A DNA stretch of 27,087 nucleotides. Source: Nanobdellota archaeon (lineage in GTDB: Archaea; Nanobdellota; Nanobdellia; Pacearchaeales; GW2011-AR1). Of this stretch, positions 9,401 to 16,883 are shown piece after piece. The notes below the pieces were generated by a model. That model was not told the DNA's origin. It ran no database searches and was given only the letters and a program-made list of their open reading frames with translations. The stretch's first letter is position 1. The number at the start of each line of letters is the position of its first letter. Both the position numbers and the translations under genes were made by a program. The stretch is from the NCBI GenBank assembly GCA_030688225.1, contig JAUYIO010000069.1:1-27087 (forward strand), read 5' to 3'.

Positions 9401-12400
9401 AGTTGTCGGAGCTGTATTTGCACTTACATACTCCACACTCAAATTATACAATATCGCAGTCAAATTCGTATTCGCTGTTTGGAAACTCACATTATACTGG
9501 AAATACTGATTATTTGCAACATTTAAATTACTCAAAGTTCCTGATTGAATAAAATCTCCAAAACTCTCCCCAGAACACGCAGCATCATCACAACTTCTAA
9601 CCTGAACAGAGATATTAACATTTGCATTTGACTCATTATCACTCCAAGTTATATTTGTCCAATTTGCATCAAAACCTGCATTCTCTACAAGAGAAAGATA
9701 AGAACCTGGATTATTATATGGAACTAAAATTTTAGACATACTATCTGCAAGATTATCTACAATCCAAAAAGAATAATCTCGTGTATCTATTGCACATCCA
9801 GGATTAGCATTAAAATTAGGGACAGTAGTAAGAAGAAATCCATCTGATAAGTTAGTTCCTCCAAAAGTATAATGATGCATAAAAAAGTTGCTTCCTGTTG
9901 CTTCCATACCCCAAAAAGTGTAGTCTCTCGGGTCTAAACAAATACCATAAATAACATCTGCCGAAATAATCTGTACTGAAAATCCGTCTGTTAAATTAGT
10001 TCCTGCCATATCGTAATGGTAAAAGAAGTCATCAGTTGTATCTCCAATCCACAAAGTATCGTCTCTATCATCATATATAATTCCGTAAGGATTAGCATTT
10101 CCATGAACTGCTAGTCTAAATCCTCCTGCAATAGGGGTTCCTGTGCTACTTGTATGAGTTACATTATCTGCTAATGAATCAAGAATCCACCAAGTGTAAT
10201 CAGAAGTATCTAAAACAAGTCCAAAAGGACTTCCAACACCAGCAGGTACTGCAAATCCTCCTGCAATAGCATTATAAGTAGATAAACTAACATGAGTTAC
10301 ATTTCTATCTGTTAAATCCATTGTCCAGACACTATTATCCCGTATATCATAAGTAATAGAGAAAGTATTCTCACCACTCCAATTAGTTTGTGTTGAAACA
10401 TTTACTCCTCCAACATAATATGTCGGAGTCGCTGTCTTCTTCAAAATAATGTCTCCTCCAATATCGTGAGTTTTATCAAAAGTTCCATTCCAATCAGAAG
10501 TGGTGTTGTAAATCAAAATAGGATCAACAATATAATCAAATTCCACTCCAGAAACAGAAGAAACTTTCAAATCAAAAACACTTTGGCTGTAACCATCAGG
10601 AAGATTTGTTAAATAAATTTTGTAAGTATTTTCTTCTGCGACATTTTCAAAAGTTGTTATAAGCTCGTCGCTGTTCTCTGCATAAACACCAATACTTGAA
10701 ATTCCATCAACGCTCCTCGCATAAATTGTAATATCTTTCGTGTTATCCAAAGCCTGCTCAAATGTAACTCTTACATATTCACTATCATTAATAACTTCAC
10801 TCCAATTTCCATCCAAAGATTTAACATCATCATAAATATCAGAAATAAAAGTTCTGTTTGAATCAAGATGTTCTGCTTTTGTAATGTAAATCAATTCATA
10901 AACCTGTTCAGACAAATGAGGGACAATCCATTCAATATAATCAACATTTCCATCAGAATCCAAATCATAAACAGTAAAATTCACAACCACATTTGAAGAA
11001 TTTCCATTCTCATTCCACAACAATTTTATTTTTTCCAGATTATTCATAGAAACAGAATTATCAATAAGAGTATAAGCTAGAATATCTGTATAATTAAATT
11101 CATCAAAAGAAGAAATTACAATTCTCTTCCCATTTGTTAAAACTTCCTCAGAAATGCTTGTTGGTTCTGTATAATATTCAACAGCAACATCCAATCCCTC
11201 TGTATAATTCAAAACCTTATCAACATCAACAATCTTGCTCTCATCAGTTTCAATTATAGAATCAATTATTTCATGCTCTTGAATGACATTCCCTGTAATT
11301 CCTAAATTAGAAAACCAATCAATCAGTCTCTGAATAAATCCTTTATTCTCTTTTATATCCAAACTCACAAATCCAGTAATTGTTCCGTCTGCAATTTTAT
11401 CTTTGTTGTTATCAATAGTGTTTTCATAAGTTTCTAACTCGCTCAAAGCTTGCTGAACTTCTTCTCCTGTTTTAATTGAAATGTTATTAGACTTCTTTGG
11501 AATTTCAACAAAATCGCTTTCATTCGTTGTCTTGATAACTTTAATCCACTTAACAGGTTTTCCAGCAATTGCTTTATACTGAAGCACACTCAAATTTTCC
11601 TGAGTTGTAACATTTATTGTCGGAATTTCTGTAATATTCTGCTCTGTGATATTTTGTTCAGTTACATTTTGAAGTTGTGTTATATTCTGTTCTGGAATTT
11701 CAGTGATATTCTCAGGAACTTCAGTTTCATTTTGCTCTGGAATTTCTGGCTCTTCACCTTGAACAGAAATCTCTTTGGAAACAGAGACAATTTCATTATC
11801 TTCATAAACTAATTTAATAACCAACTGCCCTTGCTCTGCAACCAAACCAAGATGTGACAAATCAATATCAAAAGTAATTTTATCATTTGTAATATAATCT
11901 TCTCCAAAACCTTTCTCTGTTTGAAAATAATCTGTTGTAACAGTTGCAGTTGTTCCTGAAATCTTTAACTTTACATCTCCATCAGACAATTTTTCTAAAT
12001 CTGTTCTAACACTTTCAGGTTTTATCTTTGCAGATTTGTCTTCAGGCAATTCATAAACAAAAGGATTATCTCCTGAAACTTTTCCCTCAACAACATTTTT
12101 GTTTTCTTCTCCTATGACTTCTCCTGTAATTCCAGAACTTGAACTTTCGCCAGAACTTTCTCCTCCATTTGAACTTGATGAACTCTCAGAACTACTGCCT
12201 TCACTACTTCCTGAACTTTCTCCTCCAGACGAAGATTCCGAGGAAGAACTTTCACTTGAACTTGATTCAGAGTTTCCAGAAGATGAATCTTGAGATGAAC
12301 CCTCTGAACTGCTTGAACTTGATTCTTCAGAAGCCGTATCTTTTTTAGATTCTTTTTCTTCAGATTTTTCTTCCTTCTGCTGTTCTTTTTCTTTATTTTC

Positions 12401-13114
12401 TTTTGTTTCTTGTTTCTTTTCTTCTTCATCTGAGACTTCTTCAACTTTCTCAGAACTTTCTTCAGGAGAATTTTCAGATTCACCAGAAGTTTCTTCTTCA
12501 ATAACTTCTGGTTGTTCAACTTCAGATTCAGATTCTTCTACAGATTCATTAACAGACTCTTCAGGAATTTCCTTTTCTTGCACAGGTTTTTCTTCAGGAG
12601 CATTCTCAACTCCTTTTCCGACAATTAACAATTCAAAATAAACTCCTGGGTAAATTTTCTTCTCCCCAATTACCCCATAACCACTTCCCTCGCCAGGAAG
12701 AGAATTTCCTTCAGAATAGAATTTTCCTTCTGCAATATTCTCAGAAATAAAATCAGACAGAAAATATTCAGAAATCTCGCCACCATTTTCAATTAAAATT
12801 TTTGTTCCAGAAGGAATAAGTTCTCCATATTTAAGAGACAATTCCAGATTTCCATTTATCTGTTCTCCAGCAAGATAATTATCCTGAACCTGTAGTGCAA
12901 CTCTTCCTGTAAGAGAATGATTCAAAAAAATCACAGAAGAAAAAACTAAAAGCAAACCAAAAAAAAGAATAAGACTTCTCCATTCACTTCCTGAAAATTT
13001 TTCATGATGTTTCCCAACATAATCTGTAATTACCTTACCATTTTCTTTTCGGCTCTTGTAAGCATAAGGACCATAAATTTTACCATCTCTTTTGATATAT
13101 TTCTTGTAAACCAT
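6491..13114 (-). CDS. giant multidomain surface protein (2207 aa)
   Basis: The ATG at 13114 is chosen over an upstream TTG because GAGGTG lies just before it and the paralogue starts at the same MVYK. Residues 1-45 are the cytosolic YGPYAYKSR...NGKVITDYVGKHHEKF domain; TM 1 is about 46-65, then LTGRV. A small domain follows, then a Glu/Ser-rich disordered region (about 180-328) ending in ITGEV. Next come mixed domains with sequons, and five repeats of a DxRDYxxW type resembling a beta-propeller (DNA about 9720-10400). Then the Cys module and Fn3 domain shared with the 779-aa protein, several tandem repeats ending in ENYT or QNYT (about 7300-9100), a Thr/Gly linker, an Ig-like pair and a C-terminal TM with a basic tail. 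It is heavily sequon-rich, so probably glycosylated. An adhesion role is inferred. Confidence 0.92.
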   Translation of the reverse strand: MVYKKYIKRDGKIYGPYAYKSRKENGKVITDYVGKHHEKFSGSEWRSLILFFGLLLVFSSVIFLNHSLTGRVALQVQDNYLAGEQINGNLELSLKYGELIPSGTKILIENGGEISEYFLSDFISENIAEGKFYSEGNSLPGEGSGYGVIGEKKIYPGVYFELLIVGKGVENAPEEKPVQEKEIPEESVNESVEESESEVEQPEVIEEETSGESENSPEESSEKVEEVSDEEEKKQETKENKEKEQQKEEKSEEKESKKDTASEESSSSSSEGSSQDSSSGNSESSSSESSSSESSSGGESSGSSEGSSSESSSSSNGGESSGESSSSGITGEVIGEENKNVVEGKVSGDNPFVYELPEDKSAKIKPESVRTDLEKLSDGDVKLKISGTTATVTTDYFQTEKGFGEDYITNDKITFDIDLSHLGLVAEQGQLVIKLVYEDNEIVSVSKEISVQGEEPEIPEQNETEVPENITEIPEQNITQLQNVTEQNITEQNITEIPTINVTTQENLSVLQYKAIAGKPVKWIKVIKTTNESDFVEIPKKSNNISIKTGEEVQQALSELETYENTIDNNKDKIADGTITGFVSLDIKENKGFIQRLIDWFSNLGITGNVIQEHEIIDSIIETDESKIVDVDKVLNYTEGLDVAVEYYTEPTSISEEVLTNGKRIVISSFDEFNYTDILAYTLIDNSVSMNNLEKIKLLWNENGNSSNVVVNFTVYDLDSDGNVDYIEWIVPHLSEQVYELIYITKAEHLDSNRTFISDIYDDVKSLDGNWSEVINDSEYVRVTFEQALDNTKDITIYARSVDGISSIGVYAENSDELITTFENVAEENTYKIYLTNLPDGYSQSVFDLKVSSVSGVEFDYIVDPILIYNTTSDWNGTFDKTHDIGGDIILKKTATPTYYVGGVNVSTQTNWSGENTFSITYDIRDNSVWTMDLTDRNVTHVSLSTYNAIAGGFAVPAGVGSPFGLVLDTSDYTWWILDSLADNVTHTSSTGTPIAGGFRLAVHGNANPYGIIYDDRDDTLWIGDTTDDFFYHYDMAGTNLTDGFSVQIISADVIYGICLDPRDYTFWGMEATGSNFFMHHYTFGGTNLSDGFLLTTVPNFNANPGCAIDTRDYSFWIVDNLADSMSKILVPYNNPGSYLSLVENAGFDANWTNITWSDNESNANVNISVQVRSCDDAACSGESFGDFIQSGTLSNLNVANNQYFQYNVSFQTANTNLTAILYNLSVEYVSANTAPTTPNLNQPLNNTNWSSIPQLNWSNSTDSDGDAITYSLEVDDNNDFSSVTYSNYSISETTNTTGDTPTSLSDATYYWRVLAQDGTENSSWSEYRVFILDTTNPNVSLLTETPSDPATYSGSGSYEFNATINDSGVGVDSVLFEFNSVNYTPTQTGIVYNFSISNLAVGTYNYRWIANDTLGYVNNTETGTYTIDKATPTATITSTDVWTLTYPNEVTIGLSESNNGDGDVTYVIYRDNVSILTGETITLGVGYYEYVLNTTGGENYSASFLDGENLTINQGTGIVNLTFDKATPQTYGNKINATCEVQTGEGTAVLTLNGATITSGTLSDLNASTHNFNCSMLATQNYTGTSNLTSFVINKNVTSGTLSGTTPLTYGQTGDVEGTETNTGDGGITYTLYRNNVSVSNPDATLLGAASWTYTYNATAGENYTSNSSLAELTITINQNSSLGLSVSISPSTSETYGTETNATGSGCPSQLSCVLFRNGTSTGAETEVTTLGVATYNYTYNTTGNENYTIFQVDDILIISKFTQNFTPLLNGDFQNLTTTYKPINASYTGTNYTFLNISIISPLNASLTPGENASYGVENYTLNYSLVSNENYTGLEFLLYANLSPANGEVAGYLGGTRGNRSVDTQTTTMNFSANRVSGETNITMHLNGSLINNGSIWISNVTSIGVGIYELNASIPASQNYTAYSENWTLNVTQYVAPTTTTTTTGGSSGGGGGSAAVTSEFILGSPSYETTLAIGKTESAGIKVTNAEDEEKTFAVSQTNLDGILFLKQDSFKLAAKDSANIDFDIVAPSLPGLYTGKILVRMNSVVKQILISINVNTEKSLYDLVVTIPKGSKTIQPGDHVFAQIDMLQAGLKESMDVTLNYVIKDYSGVTHFQESDTIQVYDRKTYNKEFITSNLPQGDYVLGVELIYPAGVAVASSQFAVQEKIKATKEKIILTSLIIAILIVFVSIWFSIKRYKKKKR
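9483..9708. repeat. 226-bp duplicated coding block, copy 2 (partner 2581-2806)
   Basis: Gap-free match to 2581-2806 in the other surface-protein gene. It encodes the Cys-containing module between the beta-propeller-like repeats and the Fn3-like domain. The N-terminal coding parts of the two genes (3500-3725 and about 12893-13114) are also clearly similar at DNA level, so the genes arose by duplication and have exchanged modules. Confidence 0.85.
12131..12577. repeat. low-complexity Glu/Ser-rich coding segment
   Basis: This part of the 2207-aa gene encodes residues about 180-328: first Glu/Lys-rich, then short Ser/Glu/Gly blocks. The near-repetitive codons leave several frames open on both strands, so overlapping ORFs here are not evidence of genes. 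The segment is probably a disordered, possibly glycosylated stalk. Confidence 0.7.
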
Positions 13115-13117
13115 CCA

Positions 13118-13164
13118 CACCTCTAACAATTAAAAAAAACAGGTAAGGTAACTATTTAAATATT
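13118..13164 (-). promoter_or_regulatory. promoter and SD of the giant surface-protein gene
   Basis: On the minus strand TATTTAAATA (about 13153-13162) is a good archaeal TATA box, about 43 nt upstream of the ATG at 13114. This predicts a roughly 18-20-nt leader with SD GAGGTG (13123-13118). The 779-aa paralogue has the same geometry, so the leader was probably duplicated with the gene. Confidence 0.6.
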
Positions 13165-13197
13165 ATTGATATAGACGGAAAAGAAGATTCATTAAAA

Positions 13198-13312
13198 TTT
13201 ATAAATAATGATTACTTATAAAATTTATGCTATGTTCGTCAGATTGCACAAAAAACATAGCTCTTCAGCGCTTCGAGGAAGGAGCGCGAGGAAAATCAAG
13301 AGGTGTCCTCGC
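13198..13312 (+). promoter_or_regulatory. TATA box and three-hairpin structured leader of the DUF357 gene
   Basis: A TATA box (TTTATAAATA, 13198-13207) predicts a start near 13229. From there to the ATG at 13313 three stems follow one another: GCTATGTT/AACATAGC (13229-13236, 13254-13261); GCGCTTC/GGAGCGC with one G-T pair (13268-13274, 13281-13287); GCGAGGA/TCCTCGC (13286-13292, 13306-13312). The third stem abuts the start codon and its loop holds GAGGTG (13300-13305), a Shine-Dalgarno sequence. Stems two and three share two bases and may be alternatives. The GC content is well above the surroundings. No known riboswitch class is recognised. Confidence 0.55.
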
Positions 13313-13594
13313 ATGGAAAATAAAATAACTCAACAAAAGATAGAAAAGTATCTCAATCTTACAAAAAAAGCTCTTGAAATTTCAAGAAAATCAATTATAA
13401 AAGGAAAAGAGAAACATGCAAAAGAGATAATTGAAATGGTTTCAAACTATCTTTCAGATGCAGAATATTTCAAAAAGAAAAAAGATTTAGTAAATGCATT
13501 CGGAGCAATAAATTATGCGCACGGATGGTTGGACGCAGGAGTCAGATTAGACGTTTTCAAAACAAAAAACAGAGATTTATTTACAATAAAGTAA
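13313..13594 (+). CDS. DUF357 family protein
   Basis: A 93-aa all-helical protein of the archaeal DUF357 family (function unknown). Typical features are the N-terminal helix IEKYLNLTKKALEISRKS and the C-terminal signature DAEYF...KKDLVNAFGAINYAHGWLDAG. The frame is open upstream to 13208, but a start at 13208 would lie at the end of the TATA box and its residues (HSSSALRGRSARK) are not family-like, so I chose the ATG at 13313. That ATG is preceded by GAGGTG. The 84-nt leader is unusual among the mostly leaderless genes here. It is convergent with the Nudix gene with a 1-bp gap. Confidence 0.9.
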   Translation: MENKITQQKIEKYLNLTKKALEISRKSIIKGKEKHAKEIIEMVSNYLSDAEYFKKKKDLVNAFGAINYAHGWLDAGVRLDVFKTKNRDLFTIK

Positions 13595-13595
13595 A

Positions 13596-14102
13596 TTAAA
13601 AATAGTCCACAAAAGTTCCTTCTTCATCAATTCTATTTCCAGTATGTTTTATAATTCCCACAAAGTTCCTCCCATTTTCTAACCACTTATACATCATCTT
13701 ATCTCCTTCGTTTTGAGGAATTGAAGTTAATAATCTTTCATCTATAAATTCAGGGATTCCTTCATCGCTCTGCCTTAAAGCGCCTTTATATCCTTTAGCA
13801 CTAAAAATATGCACAAGATAATCTTCTTTTTTACTCCAATTAGAGAAAATTCTCTCTGAATTATCAAATAAAATTGCTCCTTTTAGAACAGGATTAATCA
13901 AAGTTATCCCTGTCTCATCCTCTGTTTCTCTTATCACAGATTCTAATCTCCCTCTTGGATTCACAATACCTTTTTCAAAATCCTCTAATTTTCCGCCAGG
14001 AAGAGTCCAAAAACCAGAGTTAGGATCATTATTTCTTTCAAATTTTTTTAAGAGAAGTACTTTTCCTCCAACATTCAAATAAGCCATAGTTCCATATTTC
14101 AT
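13596..14102 (-). CDS. Nudix hydrolase
   Basis: A 168-aa Nudix-family hydrolase, probably cleaving a nucleoside diphosphate linked to another moiety (for example oxidised or other nucleotides); the substrate cannot be read from the sequence. Landmarks are GFWTLPGGKLE followed by a diverged Nudix box ending in RETEDETGI, where the usual REUXEEXGU has Asp for the first Glu of the pair. The spacing between the first Gly pair and the RE is enlarged by a loop (about residues 60-75). A frame extension to a TTG at 14159 exists, but on the minus strand TTTTTATAAA lies about 25 nt upstream of the ATG at 14102, which supports a leaderless start there. Confidence 0.88.
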   Translation of the reverse strand: MKYGTMAYLNVGGKVLLLKKFERNNDPNSGFWTLPGGKLEDFEKGIVNPRGRLESVIRETEDETGITLINPVLKGAILFDNSERIFSNWSKKEDYLVHIFSAKGYKGALRQSDEGIPEFIDERLLTSIPQNEGDKMMYKWLENGRNFVGIIKHTGNRIDEEGTFVDYF

Positions 14103-14192
14103 ATTTTTTAAAAAAACAATCTCTTTATAAAAATTGCTGAAAAATAATACATGTTTCAAAAACTATAAAAACGCAATCTCCCTTTTCTTAGT

Positions 14193-14876
14193 ATGAAGAA
14201 AGAGTTGATAACAATAAGTTTGGGAGGGAGTATGATTATCCCAGATGATGTTGATGTAAAATTTCTGAGAAACTTCAAGAAAACAATTCAAGAAAATTCA
14301 AAAAAATATAAATTTGTGATTGTTTCAGGAGGAGGAAGTTTAGCAAGGAAATATATCTCTGCTTTACAAGGAAGATCCGACAAAAACAAAAGTTCGGCAG
14401 GTATAGCTGCAACGAGAGCAAACGCAAAATTCATGTCAATCTTTTTTGAGCAAAATCCAGACCAACAAATTCCAACTAAATTCAAAGAACTAGAAAAATT
14501 AATTAAAAAAAATGACTTAACTTTCTGTGGAGCTTTAGGATTTAAACCAAAACAAACAACAGATTCAACAGCCTGCGAAATTGCAGCAAAATTCAAAACT
14601 ATTTTCATAAACATAACAAATGTAAAAGGATTATTTGACAAGAATCCAAAAGAGTTCAGAGACGCAAAATTCATTCCTGAAATATCAAGAGAAAACTTTT
14701 ACAAAATGATAAACAGATTCAAATACAAACCCGGACAACACTTGCCTTTAGACCAAAGTTCAACAAGAATAATAAAAGAAAACAAAATCAAAGCATACAT
14801 AATCGGAAAAAATCCAAAACAACTGGATAATCTTCTAAATAGCAGAAAATTTGTGGGAACAACTATTTTTGGATAA
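14193..14876 (+). CDS. pyrH: UMP kinase, archaeal type
   Basis: Phosphorylates UMP to UDP in pyrimidine nucleotide synthesis; amino acid kinase fold. The 227-aa protein has the N-terminal LGGSMIIPDDVD, the glycine loop FVIVSGGGSLARKYI, the conserved NVKGLFDKNPKE, the nucleotide-loop region HLPLDQSSTRII and the terminal GTTI. Length matches the archaeal family (about 225 aa). Isopentenyl phosphate kinase and glutamate 5-kinase share the fold, but the VKGLFDKNP and LPLDQ regions favour UMP kinase. The TATA-like ACTATAAAAA (14162-14171) is about 25 nt upstream, so the transcript is leaderless. The gene is tail-to-tail with the next with no gap. Confidence 0.92.
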   Translation: MKKELITISLGGSMIIPDDVDVKFLRNFKKTIQENSKKYKFVIVSGGGSLARKYISALQGRSDKNKSSAGIAATRANAKFMSIFFEQNPDQQIPTKFKELEKLIKKNDLTFCGALGFKPKQTTDSTACEIAAKFKTIFINITNVKGLFDKNPKEFRDAKFIPEISRENFYKMINRFKYKPGQHLPLDQSSTRIIKENKIKAYIIGKNPKQLDNLLNSRKFVGTTIFG

Positions 14877-16679
14877 TCAAGCACATGCACAAAATTGGCT
14901 TTCTCCATACGAATTACGAATAGTTGGACAAGGTTCTCCTGAAGAGCGATAATAACAAACTCCATTATTTCTATAAAGTGGTGGAGGAATATGATTATTA
15001 GCACCGTCTGTATAACAAACCGTTCCTTCACAAGGGGAACCAGGATACCAATGTTTGCAAACATCACAATTAGTGTTATCATTCCAATTTCCACTTGCCA
15101 CACTTTTCCCGTAATACGAACAAATTTCAACACATGTCTTGTCACGGAATAAAACTAAACCATCTCCCCAAAACCAACAATATCCTAATGCAGAATAACC
15201 ATCATTACCACAACTCTGACTTGAAGAAGGTTTTGCTCCTGCATCAGAACAATAACTATCTGCAACTTGTTGCCCATTCGCTGCCTGACAATAAACACTT
15301 CTTGTTTGTGTTCCTGTTCCGCAAGAAGTACTACAAGTTCCCCAAGAACCAGAATACCAAGAATAAGGTCCTGCAGCAACAAAAGTTGCACTAACTGATT
15401 TCGCAGAAAACATTGTTACTTGACAAGTTCCAGTTCCAGAACAAGCTCCACCCCATCCTGTAAAAGTGTAATCAGCAGAAGCTGTTTGACTCAAACTTAC
15501 AGAAGCCCCATAACTATATAACTCAGAGCAATCACTTCCACAATTTATTCCAGAAGGAGAACTCGTTACCGTGCCTGAACCTAATTTTGAAACAGACAAA
15601 GTATAAGAAGTTGCAACACAACTTCCACTACTACAAACTTTTCCTGTTCCACAAGTTTGTCCATTACAATTAGTGTCTGCACAATCAACAAGCGTATCAC
15701 AATCATTATCTTTTCCATCACTACAGAAAGCTCCTGTATTTTCAGCAACAGAAGTTATTTCTCCAGTACAAACTCCCCAAGTTTTATCAGCCCCACAAGT
15801 TTGCGTCCCATAAGCACATTCTCCGACGTCAGTAACACCACATTGTTTTGTTTCTCCAGGATTACAAAGAGGACAATCTGTTGCACAAATAGCAAAATCC
15901 TCATTAGGAGAATTACAAGTTCCGTCTCCACATTTCCCACCTTGAACAACTGTGTTCATGCACGAAGAACTGCAATAAGTGCAACTTCCTCCATAAGAAG
16001 CAGAACAAATTTTCCCATTATCTGTTCCCTTATCACACTCTTCTCCAGAATCAATTTTCCCGTTACCACAAAGATTAATTGTTTGATTTTGAACAGTCTC
16101 TTTTTTACAAACAGATGAACAACCATCATTATTTTTTAAATTTCCATCATCGCATTCTTCACCAGATTCAATTTGCGCATTTCCACAAATACTTGTCGGA
16201 GTTTCAACAATAGTTTCCCCACTTTCCTGCTTCTGAATTTGAACACTATCTTGAACAGAGAGATATTTATTTTTTCCATCAACCTTGATGATAGGAACAA
16301 TTCTTATCGTTTTCACCTCAGTAACAAGCTTCGGAATGAAATTAAAATCCATCTCGCTTTTCTCTTGAAAATCTTTTGCACTCCTCTCTATCTCCTCTAT
16401 ATTTGTTCCGTCAGAGAAAATAAATCTTATTTTTTCCAATTCAGAATTTCCTTCCCCTCTAAAAACCTTTAATGAAACTTGGTTATCCTCTCCGATAACA
16501 ACAGAATTTTTTTGAATTTGCAAAGTCAAATTTGATTCAGATTCATACTCAATCTCAGAACTAACCACATTGTAAATGATTATCACGATAACAGCAACTG
16601 CAATAGTCATTGCCCCAATAATTACAGCACTTGTAATAGTTGACAAGCTCTTTTTATTTCTCACCCCAATTCTATCCAT
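14877..16679 (-). CDS. secreted or pilin-like Cys-rich multidomain protein with a TSP1-like repeat
   Basis: A 600-aa protein. The N-terminus (NKKSLSTITSAVIIGAM, then a hydrophobic stretch to about 39) resembles archaeal pilin-type class III signal segments. A beta-rich domain (about 45-150) precedes Cys-rich modules: CGNAQIESGEECDDGN and CGNGKIDSGEECDKG (about 165-215, DUF4215-like repeats), CGDGTCNSPNED (about 250), and CSDGKDNDCDTLVDCADTNC (319-338, a calcium-loop-like Asp/Cys repeat). An InlB B-repeat-like domain follows (about 359-433, TFTGWGGACSGTG). Then a thrombospondin type 1-like repeat (about 440-490, WGTCSTSCGTGTQTRSVYC) and a Cys-rich tail. TATA (TTTATAAAT, 16701-16709) lies about 26 nt upstream, so the gene is leaderless. 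The many Cys imply disulfide formation outside the cell. Role unknown, perhaps attachment. Confidence 0.88.
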   Translation of the reverse strand: MDRIGVRNKKSLSTITSAVIIGAMTIAVAVIVIIIYNVVSSEIEYESESNLTLQIQKNSVVIGEDNQVSLKVFRGEGNSELEKIRFIFSDGTNIEEIERSAKDFQEKSEMDFNFIPKLVTEVKTIRIVPIIKVDGKNKYLSVQDSVQIQKQESGETIVETPTSICGNAQIESGEECDDGNLKNNDGCSSVCKKETVQNQTINLCGNGKIDSGEECDKGTDNGKICSASYGGSCTYCSSSCMNTVVQGGKCGDGTCNSPNEDFAICATDCPLCNPGETKQCGVTDVGECAYGTQTCGADKTWGVCTGEITSVAENTGAFCSDGKDNDCDTLVDCADTNCNGQTCGTGKVCSSGSCVATSYTLSVSKLGSGTVTSSPSGINCGSDCSELYSYGASVSLSQTASADYTFTGWGGACSGTGTCQVTMFSAKSVSATFVAAGPYSWYSGSWGTCSTSCGTGTQTRSVYCQAANGQQVADSYCSDAGAKPSSSQSCGNDGYSALGYCWFWGDGLVLFRDKTCVEICSYYGKSVASGNWNDNTNCDVCKHWYPGSPCEGTVCYTDGANNHIPPPLYRNNGVCYYRSSGEPCPTIRNSYGESQFCACA

Positions 16680-16715
16680 AATAAAATTAATACAAAGAGA
16701 TTTATAAATTTACTT

Positions 16716-16883
16716 TTATTTTTCTTCTTTCTTTTTAGAAATCCAACGAACTTTTCTACGCTGCATCTTCATATTTTTCCTGCACTTTGAAGAACACAAA
16801 TGTTTGATTGTTCCGTCATTTGCAACAAGAGTTAGTCCTCTATGCAAGTCATAATCTTTCCCACAATAAACACATTTAGGCAT
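16716..16883 (-). CDS. rpl24e: 50S ribosomal protein L24e
   Basis: Large-subunit ribosomal protein eL24. The 55-aa protein has the zinc ribbon CVYCGKDY and CSSKC, plus the characteristic FLW-like core HRGLTLVANDGTIKHLCSSK and basic RRKVRW. The upstream frame extension is not family-like; the ATG at 16883 gives the canonical MPKC start. It overlaps the upstream gene's stop by 8 bases, pointing to translational coupling in the L7Ae-S28e operon, the usual archaeal arrangement. Confidence 0.93.
   Translation of the reverse strand: MPKCVYCGKDYDLHRGLTLVANDGTIKHLCSSKCRKNMKMQRRKVRWISKKKEEK

Noticed and set aside
12099..12519. Open frames on both strands inside the giant surface gene
   Set aside because: They are by-products of the repetitive Glu/Ser codons; translations are low-complexity and have no promoter or SD.
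13208..13312. N-terminal extension of the DUF357 protein
   Set aside because: A start at 13208 would fall at the TATA box, upstream of the predicted transcript start, and the added residues are not family-like.
14699..16472. Several frames overlapping UMP kinase and the Cys-rich secreted protein
   Set aside because: All lie in other frames of genes with clear domains; none has a conserved motif.
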